Assembly (NCBI RefSeq): GCF_001648355.1
Contig: NZ_LXSL01000013.1
Coordinates: 112,325-176,324, forward strand
DNA length: 64,000 nucleotides
Direction: 5' to 3'
From: Eikenella longinqua
Lineage (GTDB): Bacteria > Pseudomonadota > Gammaproteobacteria > Burkholderiales > Neisseriaceae
Shown: piece by piece, positions 16,470 through 25,492 of the stretch
How positions within the stretch are numbered: the first letter of the stretch is position 1
Layout of the letters: the number at the start of each line of letters is the position of its first letter
The notes under the pieces: generated by a model
The model's input: only the letters and a program-made list of their open reading frames with translations
The model's database searches: none
Told to the model about the DNA's origin: nothing
Position numbers and translations under genes: made by a program

Positions 16470-18050
16470 ATGGCCGCTTCCCCTGCTTCGCTGCGTTTGA
16501 AGAGCGTCAATTTCCTCGGTATTGCCGTGTTGTTTGGCATGTCCGGCTATTTCATCTATTGGGGGCTGGGCTACATCCAGCACCATCATGCGGCGCTGTT
16601 TATCCTGGCTGCGCTGTTCGGTATCTTCATGGCCTTCAATATCGGCGGCAACGACGTGGCCAATTCCTTCGGCACTTCGGTGGGCGCGGGCACGCTGAGT
16701 ATCCCGCAGGCGCTGGCGGTGGCGGCGGTGTTTGAAGTGAGCGGCGCGATGCTGGCCGGCGGCGGCGTAACCGAAACCATCCGCAACGGCATTGTGGATT
16801 TGGGCGGCATGTCGCTGGAGCCTTTGCAGTTTGTGTATATCATGATGGCGGCGCTGGCGGCGGCTTCGTTGTGGCTGCTGTTTGCCTCGCAAAAAGGCCT
16901 GCCGGTGTCCACCACGCATTCCATCATCGGCGGCATTGTGGGCTCGGCGCTGGTTTTGGGCTTCTACAACAGCGGCTTGGGCGGCCTGAACATGGTGCGC
17001 TGGGACAAAATCGGCGAAATCGCCATCTCTTGGGTGCTCTCTCCGCTGTTGGGCGGGGTGACTTCCTATCTGATTTTCAAAAACATCAAAACCTATATCC
17101 TGGGCTACAACGTGGCCTCCAGCCGCCATGTGCAGCGCCTGCGCAAAGAGAAGCTGGCCTACAAGAAAGAACACAAAACGCGCTTCGAGCAGATGAGCGA
17201 GCTGCAACAGATGGCCTACACCGCCACCATCGTGCGCGACGCCCAGCTCTACAACGAAGGCCATTATCAGCCCGAAGAGCTGGCTTCCGACTATTACCGC
17301 GGCCTGCACGAAATCGACTGCCGCAAAGACGAAATCAACGCCTTCCGCGCCTTGCGCCTGTGGGTGCCGCTGGTGGGCGCGGTGGGCGGCATGGTGATGG
17401 CGGCGATGCTGCTGTTTAAAGGCTTGAAACATCTTAACTTAGGCCTGAGCACGCTGGACAACCTGCTGATTGTCGGCATGGTGGGCGCGGTGTTGTGGAT
17501 GGGCACGTTTGCCTACGCCCGCACCCTGAAAACCGGCAACAACCTCGACCGCGCCACCTTCATCATGTTCAGCTGGCTGCAAGTGTTCACCGCCTGCTGC
17601 TTCGCCTTCAGCCACGGCTCTAACGACATCGCCAACGCCATCGGCCCCTTCGCCGCCATCATGGACGTGCTGCGCAGCGGTGGCATCGGCAGCGGCGGCG
17701 ACATCCCGCCGATTACCATGCTCACTTTCGGCGTGGCGCTGGTGGTGGGGCTGTGGTTTATCGGGCGGGAAGTGATTGCCACCGTGGGCGAAAATCTGGC
17801 CAAGATGCACCCTTCCTCCGGCTTCGTGGCCGAGCTTTCCGCCGCCACCGTGGTGATGCTGGCTTCCGCGCTGGGCCTGCCCGTGTCGAGCACGCACATT
17901 CTGGTGGGCGCGGTGCTGGGCATCGGGCTGGTAAACCGCAATGCCAACTGGCGGCTGATGAAGCCCATCGCGCTGGCCTGGGTGATTACCGTGCCGGCGG
18001 CGGGGCTGCTGGCGGCGATTTGCTTTATCGTGCTGAATGCGGTGTTTTGA
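16470..18050 (+). CDS. PiT-family inorganic phosphate transporter
   Basis: An inner-membrane low-affinity phosphate permease (PHO4/PiT family), probably H+- or Na+-coupled. It has 526 residues with about ten transmembrane segments. The two diagnostic repeats are FNIGGNDVANSFGTSVG in the N-terminal half and FSHGSNDIANAIGPFAA in the C-terminal half. Each is followed by a GLPVSTTHSIIGG or GLPVSSTHILVG segment. A ~100-residue hydrophilic loop lies between the halves. The start MAASPASLRLKSVNFLG is chosen because upstream in-frame sequence covers the promoter. No PhoU-like gene is next to it. Confidence 0.93.
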   Translation: MAASPASLRLKSVNFLGIAVLFGMSGYFIYWGLGYIQHHHAALFILAALFGIFMAFNIGGNDVANSFGTSVGAGTLSIPQALAVAAVFEVSGAMLAGGGVTETIRNGIVDLGGMSLEPLQFVYIMMAALAAASLWLLFASQKGLPVSTTHSIIGGIVGSALVLGFYNSGLGGLNMVRWDKIGEIAISWVLSPLLGGVTSYLIFKNIKTYILGYNVASSRHVQRLRKEKLAYKKEHKTRFEQMSELQQMAYTATIVRDAQLYNEGHYQPEELASDYYRGLHEIDCRKDEINAFRALRLWVPLVGAVGGMVMAAMLLFKGLKHLNLGLSTLDNLLIVGMVGAVLWMGTFAYARTLKTGNNLDRATFIMFSWLQVFTACCFAFSHGSNDIANAIGPFAAIMDVLRSGGIGSGGDIPPITMLTFGVALVVGLWFIGREVIATVGENLAKMHPSSGFVAELSAATVVMLASALGLPVSSTHILVGAVLGIGLVNRNANWRLMKPIALAWVITVPAAGLLAAICFIVLNAVF

Positions 18051-18289
18051 TGAAGGCTACCTGAAAAAGTAGCGACATTTTTAGCTTCGCTGAAGCTGAC
18101 GCTTTCAGGTGGCCTGAATGTTTGGCACAATCTTCATAGCAGTGGCGGATTTTATATCCGCCTTTTGCTTGCTGTGGTGCCGGCCTCGGGTGTTGTCATG
18201 AGGCTACCTGAAAATCGTGTGCGGCCGAGCATCGACAAAGCCAAAATATAGCCGGCACAGCACCACCAAACAACGGAAGAAAGGCAACC

Positions 18290-18649
18290 ATGTCCGCAGA
18301 CGAATTGGCCAGAAATTTCTATCTGGAAAAGCTTAAATTCCTTAGCTCTTGTTTTGAAGAACAGCCCGCCCATCCCAGCGCAGTCAATGCCAAGATCAAA
18401 GCCCTGCTGCTTAACGATGCCCAAGCAGCGCAGCTCAAGGAAGTGATAGACATGTTGCTGGACGACGTGTTCTATACCATCCTGTTAGGATTGGATGGCG
18501 AATGCGCGATAGGAAGCGTGCAGCAGACTTACAAAATTTATGATGAGCAGAGCCGCCTTATTTCCGATTGCGGCGAGCTGGAAGTGAGCGCGGGCAAGTA
18601 TTTCAATGAGCGAAAATACGAAAAAGAGATGGACGAATCAAGGGAATAA
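18290..18649 (+). CDS. Small uncharacterised protein
   Basis: A 119-residue acidic soluble protein starting MSADELARNFYLEK after AAGG at normal spacing. It has an all-helical N-terminal half. The central segment LLGLDGECAIGSVQQTYKIY is followed by a GELEVSAGKYF tail. This layout (short, acidic, no signal peptide, isolated) is like many immunity or antitoxin-type proteins, but no toxin gene is adjacent. GC content is lower (about 50%) than its flanks. It is flanked by decayed DUS copies (18104 and 18671). Function unknown. Confidence 0.6.
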   Translation: MSADELARNFYLEKLKFLSSCFEEQPAHPSAVNAKIKALLLNDAQAAQLKEVIDMLLDDVFYTILLGLDGECAIGSVQQTYKIYDEQSRLISDCGELEVSAGKYFNERKYEKEMDESRE

Positions 18650-18734
18650 GGGCGCAATGTTGAAGCGGCGTTTTCAGGTGCCTTCTGCCTGCGGCATGAG
18701 GCTACCTGAAAATCGGCAGCAGCTTAGAGTGAAA

Positions 18735-18771
18735 CAAAAACAGGCTATGGCACTCCTGCCATAGCCTGTTT
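18735..18771 (-). terminator. Strong terminator of secB
   Basis: AAACAGGCTATGGCA and its perfect complement form a 15-bp stem with a 4-nt loop. On the minus strand it is followed by a T-rich run. It lies 15 bases after the secB stop. Confidence 0.85.
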
Positions 18772-18786
18772 GGTATCGGTTGAATG

Positions 18787-19245
18787 TTAAGCGTTGCCGG
18801 CAGCCGGGGCGTTGGCGGCGGCCTGTTGCTGCTCGTACATGGCTTCGAAGTTGATCGGCGCCAGCACCACGGGCGGGAAGCCGGCGCGGGTGATGGTGGA
18901 AGACACGGCTTCGCGGGCGTAGGGGTAGAGGATGTTCGGGCAGGCGATGCCGAGCAGCACTTTCACGTCAGCTTCGGGAATATTGGCCAGGCGGAAGATG
19001 CCGCTTTGCGCCACTTCGTTCAGGAACAATACTTTGCCGTCGGCCAGCTTGGCGGTTACGGTTACGGTTACGGTAACGTTGTAGAAATCTTCTTCCAGTT
19101 TTTTATTGTCGGTGTGCACCTGCATTTCCACTTCGGGGGTTTCCTGATTGAGGAAAATCTCGGGGGCGTGAGGCACTTCCAAAGACAAATCGTTTACATA
19201 GAGTTTTTCCACGCTGAATACGGGTTGCTGTTGTTGTTCGCTCAT
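18787..19245 (-). CDS. secB: Protein-export chaperone SecB
   Basis: A cytoplasmic tetrameric chaperone that keeps preproteins unfolded and delivers them to SecA. It has 152 residues starting MSEQQQQPVFSVEKLYVND, with AAGGA upstream; the longer reading to 19278 is not needed. The fold is recognisable from YVNDLSLEVPHAPEIF, then the V/T-rich strand, then GIACPNILYPYAREAVSS and the closing GFPPVVLAPINFEAMY. The last 15 residues are an Ala/Gln tail. It is separated from the upstream dacB by 117 bases with one DUS. Confidence 0.96.
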   Translation of the reverse strand: MSEQQQQPVFSVEKLYVNDLSLEVPHAPEIFLNQETPEVEMQVHTDNKKLEEDFYNVTVTVTVTAKLADGKVLFLNEVAQSGIFRLANIPEADVKVLLGIACPNILYPYAREAVSSTITRAGFPPVVLAPINFEAMYEQQQAAANAPAAGNA

Positions 19246-19362
19246 ATGGGTTCCTTCAAAAAAGGGTGAAAAAAACAAAACAGCGCTAGGCTACCTGAAA
19301 ATGCCCGGCTTTGCCAGCTTTTCCTTGCCGGGTAAGGCATACGGCGGCTGTTTTGCGGAGGA

Positions 19363-20802
19363 TTACTGGGCGGGGGCAGGCTGAACGGGGGCGGCGCCGT
19401 CCAGCTCGTCGGCATCGTGCACAATCCGGCGCACGAGGGCGTCCATATCGGGCAGGTAGCCGCCGGAGCGGTGGCTGTTGATGATCACAACCACGGCGAG
19501 TTTGCGCCCGCTAGGCGGCAGCCAGTAGCCGGCTAGGGCGCGCACGTTGCGCAGGGTGCCAGTTTTCATGCGCAGCGAGCGGCCGAGCTGGCGGAAGCGG
19601 CCGCGCAGGGTGCCGTCGGTGCCGGCAATCGGCAGGGTGTGGATGAAGCTGTCGCGGAAGGGCGAGCGGTAGGCTTGAAACAGCATGCTGCCGAGGAAGC
19701 GGGCGGTGAGGCGTTCGCGGCGCGACAGGCCGGAGCCGTTTTCCAGCACCAGGGCTTCGTCGTCCAAACCGGCGGCCACCAGTTGCCGGCGCACGGCCGC
19801 TTCGGCGTTGTGCACGCTGTGCGGGCCGCGTTCCTGATGGCCGAGCGTGAGGAACACGCTGCGGGCAATCAGGTTGTTGGAGTGTTTGTTCATATCGGTG
19901 AGGATTTCGCCGAGCGGCTTGGAATAGTGCGCGGCCAGAATGCGGCTGTTGGGCGGGGCGTTGCCGCGGCCGAAGCCGTAGAGCCCGCCCAGGCCTTGCG
20001 CCAGCCATTGCCCGCGGAAGCTTTCTTCGGCGAAGCGTTGGGCGTCGAAAACGTTGAGAAACATTTTTTCGCCGATACAGGCGGCGGGCAGGCGGCCGCG
20101 GAACACCAAAACGTTGTTTTCGAGCTTGGCGGAAACGTGGTTGGAAAGTTTGCCGCAGCGGCCCGTAGTTTCAACAACTTGGCTGGTGTCGGTGGGAATG
20201 CCGTAGAGCGGCGGATTGAGCAGGAAGGCGGGTTGGCCGGCTTCGTTGCGGGAGGCGGTGGCCCACAATACTTTGTAGGCAATCATGTGTGGATCGGGCG
20301 GGACAACGAAGCTTTCTTCGGCATCGTTTTCAAAGCCGTCGGCGCTGCCGGCGCTGCCCCATACTTGGCGGTCGAGCACCACTTTGCCGTTGAGCGAGAG
20401 GATGCCTTGGCCGGTGAGCTGCCGCTGCATGGCCAGTAAGTCGGGCTGGTCGAAGCCCGGGTCGCCGCTGCCCACCCAGTATAAATCGCCCTGCAAAGCG
20501 CCATTGGCAATGGGGGCATTGCTGCGCCATTCGGTTTGCCAGCGGAAATTGCCGCCCAGTGCGCGCAAGGCGGCGAAGGTGGTTACCAGCTTCATGGTGG
20601 AGGCGGGGTTCATCGACACGTCGGCACGGTGGGCGAGCAGGATTTCGCCGCTGTCGAGATCTTGCACGTAAACGGCAGCTTCATCCGGCTGGATACGGCC
20701 GAAATCCAGGGCAAAGGCTACCTGAAAAAAACAGCTGAAGAGAAGGGTGACCAGCAGGCGGCCAATGGATGGGCGGGGAATACGGGTGAATTTTTCCGGC
20801 AT
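19363..20802 (-). CDS. dacB: D-alanyl-D-alanine carboxypeptidase/endopeptidase (PBP4, DacB)
   Basis: A periplasmic peptidoglycan carboxypeptidase/endopeptidase of the S13 family, 479 residues. The catalytic triad motifs are S-T-M-K (Ser68-Lys71), H-S-N (around Ser308) and K-T-G (413-415), with the family's large insert between the first two. The N-terminus is a signal peptide (residues ~13-31, LLVTLLFSCFFQVAFA). Its FFQVAF part is encoded by a DUS at 20714-20726, so the uptake signal is built into the export signal. No clear Shine-Dalgarno precedes the ATG at 20802. The C-terminus is Pro/Ala-rich. Confidence 0.93.
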   Translation of the reverse strand: MPEKFTRIPRPSIGRLLVTLLFSCFFQVAFALDFGRIQPDEAAVYVQDLDSGEILLAHRADVSMNPASTMKLVTTFAALRALGGNFRWQTEWRSNAPIANGALQGDLYWVGSGDPGFDQPDLLAMQRQLTGQGILSLNGKVVLDRQVWGSAGSADGFENDAEESFVVPPDPHMIAYKVLWATASRNEAGQPAFLLNPPLYGIPTDTSQVVETTGRCGKLSNHVSAKLENNVLVFRGRLPAACIGEKMFLNVFDAQRFAEESFRGQWLAQGLGGLYGFGRGNAPPNSRILAAHYSKPLGEILTDMNKHSNNLIARSVFLTLGHQERGPHSVHNAEAAVRRQLVAAGLDDEALVLENGSGLSRRERLTARFLGSMLFQAYRSPFRDSFIHTLPIAGTDGTLRGRFRQLGRSLRMKTGTLRNVRALAGYWLPPSGRKLAVVVIINSHRSGGYLPDMDALVRRIVHDADELDGAAPVQPAPAQ

Positions 20803-20920
20803 GGGCTTGGTTGGGCAAGTGGAGTGAGCAGAACGTTTATGCAGCCTGAATTTTATGGGTTGACGGTGTGGGTGGCACGGGCTAAGCAAGAGTTGGCTTG
20901 CTATCAGGAGAATCAGGAAA

Positions 20921-20963
20921 ATAAAAAATGAGGAACTGAACTTTTATCCAAAGCTCAGTTCCT
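20921..20963 (-). terminator. Rho-independent terminator of rmpM
   Basis: AGGAACTGA and TCAGTTCCT (20931-20939 and 20955-20963) form a 9-bp stem. On the minus strand it is followed by CATTTTTTATTTT. Confidence 0.8.
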
Positions 20964-20989
20964 TCATGGTTATCAGCTAGTCGGCTAAA

Positions 20990-21676
20990 TTAGCGAGCCG
21001 GCTGTTCTACCACGGTGCGGATGCGAACGTCTACGCGACGATCCGGTTCGATACATGCAATCAGAGCGCTGCGTTTGCGAGCGGCAGAAGCGCGACGACC
21101 CAAGTTGCGAACTTCTTGCTGACACTGCTCGGTCATCTTAGCTTGAGATTCGCCCAAGCCAACAGCAGAGATTTTCTCGGCAGGAACACCGCGGCTAACC
21201 AAGTACTGGCTAACAGTATTAGCACGGCGCTCAGACAAGCGCTGATTGTAGGCATCGCTACCCATAAAGTCAGTGTTGCCCTCAACACGTACAGACTGCA
21301 CATTGCTGCCAGCCAGACGCTGAGCCAATTGATCCAGAGTAGTACGAGCCTCAGGTCTCAAATTGAATTTATCAAAGCCGAACAGGAAGTTAGAAGCTAG
21401 AGATAGTACTTCCTCGTTTGTCTGTGCCTGAATAGGTGCATCAGGCCGACGATCGCCACACTCTACCAAGCCCAAACGGTCAACTTCGCTATTCAGGAAG
21501 TCGTTTTCCCAGCACTCATGAGCGCCGTTGGGCTCATAGTTGGAACGAACCACTTCGCGAGACTGCTGGCTGATGGTGTAGCCGTATTTTTCGTTACTGA
21601 AGCTGCTGTCTGCCATGGCGGCGCCGGAAGCAACCAAGGCCAAGAACAAAGCACCAAATTTAAGCTGTTTGGTCAT
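20990..21676 (-). CDS. rmpM: RmpM-type OmpA-family protein (class 4/protein III)
   Basis: An envelope protein that stabilises porin oligomers and tethers the outer membrane to peptidoglycan. It has 228 residues. The signal peptide is MTKQLKFGALFLALVASGAAMA. A short N-terminal region with two Cys follows, then an OmpA C-like domain (~90-215) with LFGFDK, VQSVRVEGNTDFMGSDAYNQ and IACIEPDRRVDVRI, very close to Neisseria RmpM. Cys residues in MTEQCQQEV and ALIACIEP match the expected disulfide. The Neisseria proline-rich hinge is shorter here. Codon use and GC (~50%) differ from neighbours, as is common for abundant envelope proteins. The promoter is near consensus, so high expression is expected. 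Confidence 0.92.
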   Translation of the reverse strand: MTKQLKFGALFLALVASGAAMADSSFSNEKYGYTISQQSREVVRSNYEPNGAHECWENDFLNSEVDRLGLVECGDRRPDAPIQAQTNEEVLSLASNFLFGFDKFNLRPEARTTLDQLAQRLAGSNVQSVRVEGNTDFMGSDAYNQRLSERRANTVSQYLVSRGVPAEKISAVGLGESQAKMTEQCQQEVRNLGRRASAARKRSALIACIEPDRRVDVRIRTVVEQPAR

Positions 21677-21802
21677 GTTATTCCCTCATCAAAAAATTTG
21701 TTATGCGCAGACTTGCAAGCTTTGCAGCATGCCGGCCTTCACAAAAATCACCATATACGGACCGCTCGAAAACAGCGGTTATCCAAATATATTCGGGCTA
21801 CC

Positions 21803-21831
21803 ACTATAAAAAACCAAACCCGAACTGTCAA
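21803..21831 (-). promoter_or_regulatory. Near-consensus sigma-70 promoter of rmpM
   Basis: Read on the minus strand: TTGACA (21831-21826), a 17-nt spacer containing a T-tract, then TATAGT (21808-21803). The predicted leader is ~120 nt and has a small hairpin, ACCGCT with AGCGGT. Confidence 0.85.
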
Positions 21832-22119
21832 TAAGGAATTGGCTGCCCGCTGGGCGGACGCCTCCGTTTCCTACGGGGCAATCATGCCCAAAATCGTTCT
21901 TGCTGTCAGCATGATATTGGGAAAAGCGGGGGATATTTCTTATCAAGTTGCTAAAAAGCAACAAAATCTGCCGTGTTTGGGCAATAGCAGCCAAAATGGC
22001 GGCGGCGGGCTGTGATACCATTTCGGGCCGGTTCGGTTTGCAATTCCAACCGGCCTAGCGGCGTTCGGCACGGCGGCCGCGCTGTCGTATAAATCTGACA
22101 AAACAAACTTTGGAGCCTT
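21832..22119. other. Intergenic region between rmpM promoter and the CysB-like gene
   Basis: No gene is supported here. The plus-strand reading ends in a Gly-rich stretch without a start signal. TATAAA at about 22088 could serve as the -10 of the CysB-like gene. It has no DUS, unlike most gaps in this window. Confidence 0.4.
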
Positions 22120-23064
22120 ATGAAGCTGCAACAGCTGCGTTATTTCCTGGAGGTGTACCGCTGTAATCTGAATATTTCGGAGGCGGCGGAAATCCTGTTT
22201 ACTTCCCAGCCTGGCATTTCCAAGCAGATTAAGTTGTTGGAAGACGAGCTGGGCGTGCAGCTGTTTGTGCGGCACGGCAAGCGCATTGCAGCGGTCACGC
22301 CGCCGGGGCAGGCGGTGCTGGAGATTGCCGAGCGCATTTTCCGCGACGTGCAGAGCATCCGCAATATCGGCACGGAATTTGCCGAGCAAGACAGCGGGCG
22401 GCTGACAATTGCCACCACGCACACCCAGGCGCGGCATGTGCTGCCGCCGGTGGTGGCCGAATTTTTCCGGCAATATCCCAAGGTGGAGCTTTCGCTGCTG
22501 CCGGCGGAGCCTTCGGCGGTGGACCGCATGGTGGCCGAGGGGCTGGCGGATTTCGCCATCAATTCGGAGGACGGCGAGCGCCATTCCGAGCTGCGCTACA
22601 TCAGCGCGCGCGTTTGGAACCGCTGCGTGCTGGTGCCGAAGGGGCACGATTTGGCGGGCAGGGCGCGCATCGGGCTGGCGGATTTGTCGGGCACGCCGCT
22701 GATCGGCTATACCGATGCGGCGCAGGATACAGCTTTGCAGGCGGCGTTTGCCGGCAGCGGGCTGCCTTTGCCGAAGGTGGTGTTGTCCAGCGTGGATGCG
22801 GGCGTGATCAAAACTTATGTGCGTGCCGGGCTGGGCGCGGGCTTGCTGGCCGATGCGGCCTACGACCCGGAGCGCGACGATGATTTGGCCTGCCTGCGGG
22901 CAGACCATCTGTTTAAGCCGTCGTTGACCTATATCGTGGTGCGGCAGGATGCCTATCTGCGCAACTATGCCTACGATTTCATGCAGCTCTATTTGCCCGG
23001 CCTCAGCCGCGAGCGCATCGAGCAGGCGCTGTACGAGCCGATTCGCGAGGATTTCTCGATTTGA
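22120..23064 (+). CDS. LysR-type regulator, CysB family
   Basis: A 314-residue LysR-type transcription factor. The N-terminus MKLQQLRYFLEVYRCNLNIS and the winged helix (TSQPGISKQIKLLEDELG, residues ~30-47) are those of CysB/Cbl. So is the effector-domain start LTIATTHTQARHVLP (~95-109). In Enterobacteria CysB activates sulfate assimilation genes in response to O-acetylserine; no cys genes lie in this window. Promoter targets cannot be inferred. No autoregulatory site was recognised upstream. Confidence 0.9.
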   Translation: MKLQQLRYFLEVYRCNLNISEAAEILFTSQPGISKQIKLLEDELGVQLFVRHGKRIAAVTPPGQAVLEIAERIFRDVQSIRNIGTEFAEQDSGRLTIATTHTQARHVLPPVVAEFFRQYPKVELSLLPAEPSAVDRMVAEGLADFAINSEDGERHSELRYISARVWNRCVLVPKGHDLAGRARIGLADLSGTPLIGYTDAAQDTALQAAFAGSGLPLPKVVLSSVDAGVIKTYVRAGLGAGLLADAAYDPERDDDLACLRADHLFKPSLTYIVVRQDAYLRNYAYDFMQLYLPGLSRERIEQALYEPIREDFSI

Positions 23065-23103
23065 TGTGCGGCGGTTTGCGTTTGGCTTGGCAAGGCGTCT
23101 TTA

Positions 23104-23149
23104 TTTTTCAGGTAGCCTGTGCGGCTTGGCAGAAGGCTACCTGAAAAAC
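23104..23149 (+). terminator. DUS-pair hairpin after the CysB-like gene
   Basis: TTTTTCAGGTAGCCT and AGGCTACCTGAAAAA pair around a 15-nt loop, 40 bases after the stop. Confidence 0.5.
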
Positions 23150-23180
23150 CGGCTTCGCTCCCGTTCAAACCAGATTCCTT

Positions 23181-23186
23181 TATAAT
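23181..23186 (+). promoter_or_regulatory. Putative -10 of mtgA
   Basis: A perfect TATAAT followed by CGTCCCG, 31 bases before the ATG at 23217. No clear -35. Confidence 0.45.
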
Positions 23187-23216
23187 CGTCCCGCTTCCCT
23201 TCGATTGATATTGCCG

Positions 23217-23981
23217 ATGAATACCCATACCCCCACTCCCGCGCCTGTTGCCGCCCCCGTTCTGCCCCGCCCCCAGCCCGCCAAAAAACGCCCCGGCCTG
23301 CTGCGCCGCTGGTTTAAGCGCCTCGTGTGGGGCGTGTTTCTGTTGCTGCTCGGCTTCCATCTGCTCGTGTTCCTGTTGCTGGCCTACTGGAAAAGCCAGC
23401 CCGTGCACACCAGCGCCTTCATGCTGCGGCACAACCTTTCCACCCTCTCCCGTGTGCATCAAACCTGGGTGGACGACGACCAAATCGCCCGCGTGGTGAA
23501 ACAAGCCGCCATCGCCAGCGAAGACGCCCAATTCAGCAACCACGACGGCTTCGACTGGAACGGCATCGAACACGCCATGCGCCGCAACCAGCGCAGCGGC
23601 ACCATCCGCGCCGGCGGCTCCACCATCAGCCAGCAGCTTGCCAAAAACCTGTTTTTGTTTGCCGAACGCTCCTACGTGCGCAAAGCCGAAGAAGCCGTGA
23701 TTACCGTGATGCTGGAAAACATGTGGAGCAAAGAGCGCATCCTCACCGTGTATCTCAACGTGGCCGAGTTTGGCAACGGCATCTACGGCATCGAAGCCGC
23801 CGCCCAACATTACTACCGCAAGCCCGCCTCCCGCCTGCGCGCCGGCGAAGCCGCCTCCCTCATCGCCATGCTGCCCAACCCCAAATACTTCCAAGAACAC
23901 CGCCACGACCGCCGCCTGCGCAACAAAACCCGCATCATCCTGCGCCGCATGGGCAGCGCCGATTTGCCGCCCGACGAATAG
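23217..23981 (+). CDS. mtgA: Monofunctional peptidoglycan glycosyltransferase
   Basis: An inner-membrane enzyme that polymerises lipid II glycan chains (GT51 family) without a transpeptidase domain. It has 254 residues. A Pro-rich cytoplasmic N-terminus is followed by one transmembrane helix (~40-62). Then come the catalytic motif IASEDAQFSNHDGFD with its Glu, GGSTISQQLAKNLFL, and a YLNVAEFGNGIYGIEAAA segment. The ATG at 23217 is preferred to an in-frame TTG at 23205. A short uncharged linker replaces the long extension seen in bifunctional enzymes. Monocistronic. Confidence 0.94.
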   Translation: MNTHTPTPAPVAAPVLPRPQPAKKRPGLLRRWFKRLVWGVFLLLLGFHLLVFLLLAYWKSQPVHTSAFMLRHNLSTLSRVHQTWVDDDQIARVVKQAAIASEDAQFSNHDGFDWNGIEHAMRRNQRSGTIRAGGSTISQQLAKNLFLFAERSYVRKAEEAVITVMLENMWSKERILTVYLNVAEFGNGIYGIEAAAQHYYRKPASRLRAGEAASLIAMLPNPKYFQEHRHDRRLRNKTRIILRRMGSADLPPDE

Positions 23982-24551
23982 CCGGCCGCCAAAGCAAAAG
24001 GCTACCTGAAAGCGGGCGAAGCGGGTTTTGGCGAAACTAAAAACCGTTTTCCGATTTTCAGGTAGCCTTTAATGGTTGTGGCGAGCGTTGAACTTCAGGC
24101 CGCTTGCTAAGTTTAGGTAGTCTTCTCATTTCTACATCGTTCACCTTTGCGCCTTATGCCGGCGCGGGCACTTCCTTTTCTTTGCTTCGCCAAAGAAAAG
24201 GAAGCAAAAGAAAGACGACTGCGGGCACAGGTTTGCTACGCAAACTTCCCTCACTCCACGCAATTTTTCGGGCGGGCTCGCAACTTGCGGCTTCGCCGCT
24301 TCGAACATGCAAGCCCTTGTTCCCCGAAAAACCGCGCTCCGTTCGGCTGCGCCAGCAGAAGAAGGTGCAGCCCAATCATTCGCACCAAGTTTCCCCTATT
24401 TGGTTTCGCAAAAAGGGTTATGTTGTCTGAAGATGGGAAGGCTACCTGAAAACTATTCCCCTTCCCCAGGCAGCCCTCCCGCTTGGCGAAACAAATACTT
24501 CGTGCCACAATCCCCGCCGTTTCCAACCCCGCCGCGCCAGCGCCAGCCATC
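23982..24551. other. Intergenic region holding a structured repeat
   Basis: The stretch has a DUS pair (23999 and 24057), then copy A of the 240-bp multi-hairpin repeat (24138-24376), then one more DUS (24438). ORFs here are translations of the repeat and are not supported as genes. Confidence 0.6.
24138..24376. repeat. ~240-bp multi-hairpin repeat, copy A
   Basis: About 90% identical to 46076-46318. It starts with CGTTCACCTTTGCGCC and contains a perfect 14-bp stem, CTTCCTTTTCTTTG with CAAAGAAAAGGAAG (24171-24204). Further hairpins are GTTTGC-TAC-GCAAAC (24231-24245), GCGGC-TTC-GCCGC, and a GGGCGGGCTCGC segment. It ends near CCGTTCGGCTGCGCCAGCAG. No start signal supports the short ORFs inside it. 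Confidence 0.8.
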
Positions 24552-25346
24552 ATGACCCCCATCCTCGCCTTCGACATCGAAACCATCCCCGACGTAAACG
24601 GCATCCGCCTGCTCCACCACCTCCCCGCCGACACCCCCGATGCCGATATCGTGGCCTGGGCACAGCAGCAGCGCCGCGCCGCCCACAACGGCAGCGACTT
24701 CATGCCCTATCACTTGCAGCAAGTGGTGGCCATTTCCTGCTGTATGCGCTGGGGCAGCGACAAAATCCACGTTGGCACCATCGGCGAAACCAGCGACAGC
24801 GAAGACACCATCATCGCCAAATTCTTCGAACTCATCGAAAACCACACCCCCCAGCTTGTGAGCTGGAACGGCGGCGGTTTCGACCTGCCCGTACTGCACT
24901 ACCGCGCCCTCATCCACGGCCTCACCGCCGCCCGCTACTGGGACAGCGGCGAAGGCGACTTCGGCGACAGCCGCGACTTCAAATGGAACAACTACCTCAA
25001 CCGCTACCACAGCCGCCACTGCGACCTCATGGACCTGCTCGCCCTCTACCAGCCCCGCGCCTACGTGCCGCTCGACGACATGGCCAAACTCTGCGGCTTC
25101 CCCGGCAAGCTCGGCATGGACGGCAGCCAAGTATGGCAGGCCTACCACGAAGGCCGCCTGCGCGAAATCCGCAACTACTGCGAAACCGACGCCGCCAACA
25201 CCTACCTCATGTACCAACGCTTCCGCCTGATGAACGGTGCCGCCGATGCCGACGAATACGAAATGGAAATCAAGCGGCTCAAAGGCTACCTGAAAAACCA
25301 AGAAGGCAAAACGCATTGGCAGGAGTTTCTGGAAGCGTGGCATTAA
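24552..25346 (+). CDS. Predicted 3'-5' exonuclease, PolB-exo-like (DnaQ fold)
   Basis: A 264-residue soluble protein of the DNA_pol_B_exo2 family, with an RNase H-like exonuclease fold. Exo I is FDIETIPD (residues 7-14) with the metal-binding Asp and Glu. Exo II is in SWNGGGFDLPVLHYRAL, with the third acid. Exo III is in IRNYCETDAANTYLMY. The polymerase portion is absent. The start MTPILAFDIET lies at 24552; upstream in-frame residues cover spacer sequence. A DUS near the 3' end (25281) is read as KGYLKNQEG. Substrate and repair role are unknown. Confidence 0.85.
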   Translation: MTPILAFDIETIPDVNGIRLLHHLPADTPDADIVAWAQQQRRAAHNGSDFMPYHLQQVVAISCCMRWGSDKIHVGTIGETSDSEDTIIAKFFELIENHTPQLVSWNGGGFDLPVLHYRALIHGLTAARYWDSGEGDFGDSRDFKWNNYLNRYHSRHCDLMDLLALYQPRAYVPLDDMAKLCGFPGKLGMDGSQVWQAYHEGRLREIRNYCETDAANTYLMYQRFRLMNGAADADEYEMEIKRLKGYLKNQEGKTHWQEFLEAWH

Positions 25347-25399
25347 CGGCGATGCTGTCCGACAGCGCATAGAGGCTACCTGAAAACCGAAACGCACCA

Positions 25400-25427
25400 G
25401 GCGGCATGGCTATGCCGCCGTTTGTTT
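25400..25427 (+). terminator. Terminator after the exonuclease gene
   Basis: GGCGGCAT and ATGCCGCC form an 8-bp stem with a 4-nt loop, followed by GTTTGTTT. It is flanked by DUS copies at 25371 and 25439. Confidence 0.65.
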
Positions 25428-25492
25428 GGCCGGCTGGAAGGCTACCTGAAAACACGAAGGCAGCCGACTAACTTGCGGCCGGCTGCAATGAC

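Noticed and set aside
21518..22015. Plus-strand ORF across the rmpM promoter
   Set aside because: It starts antisense to rmpM, covers its near-consensus promoter and has no ribosome site or recognisable domain.
24104..24449. Short ORFs in the structured repeat (copy A) and the matching ones at 46085-46330
   Set aside because: The peptides simply translate the hairpin repeat, have no ribosome site, and the paired arm change fits structure and not protein.
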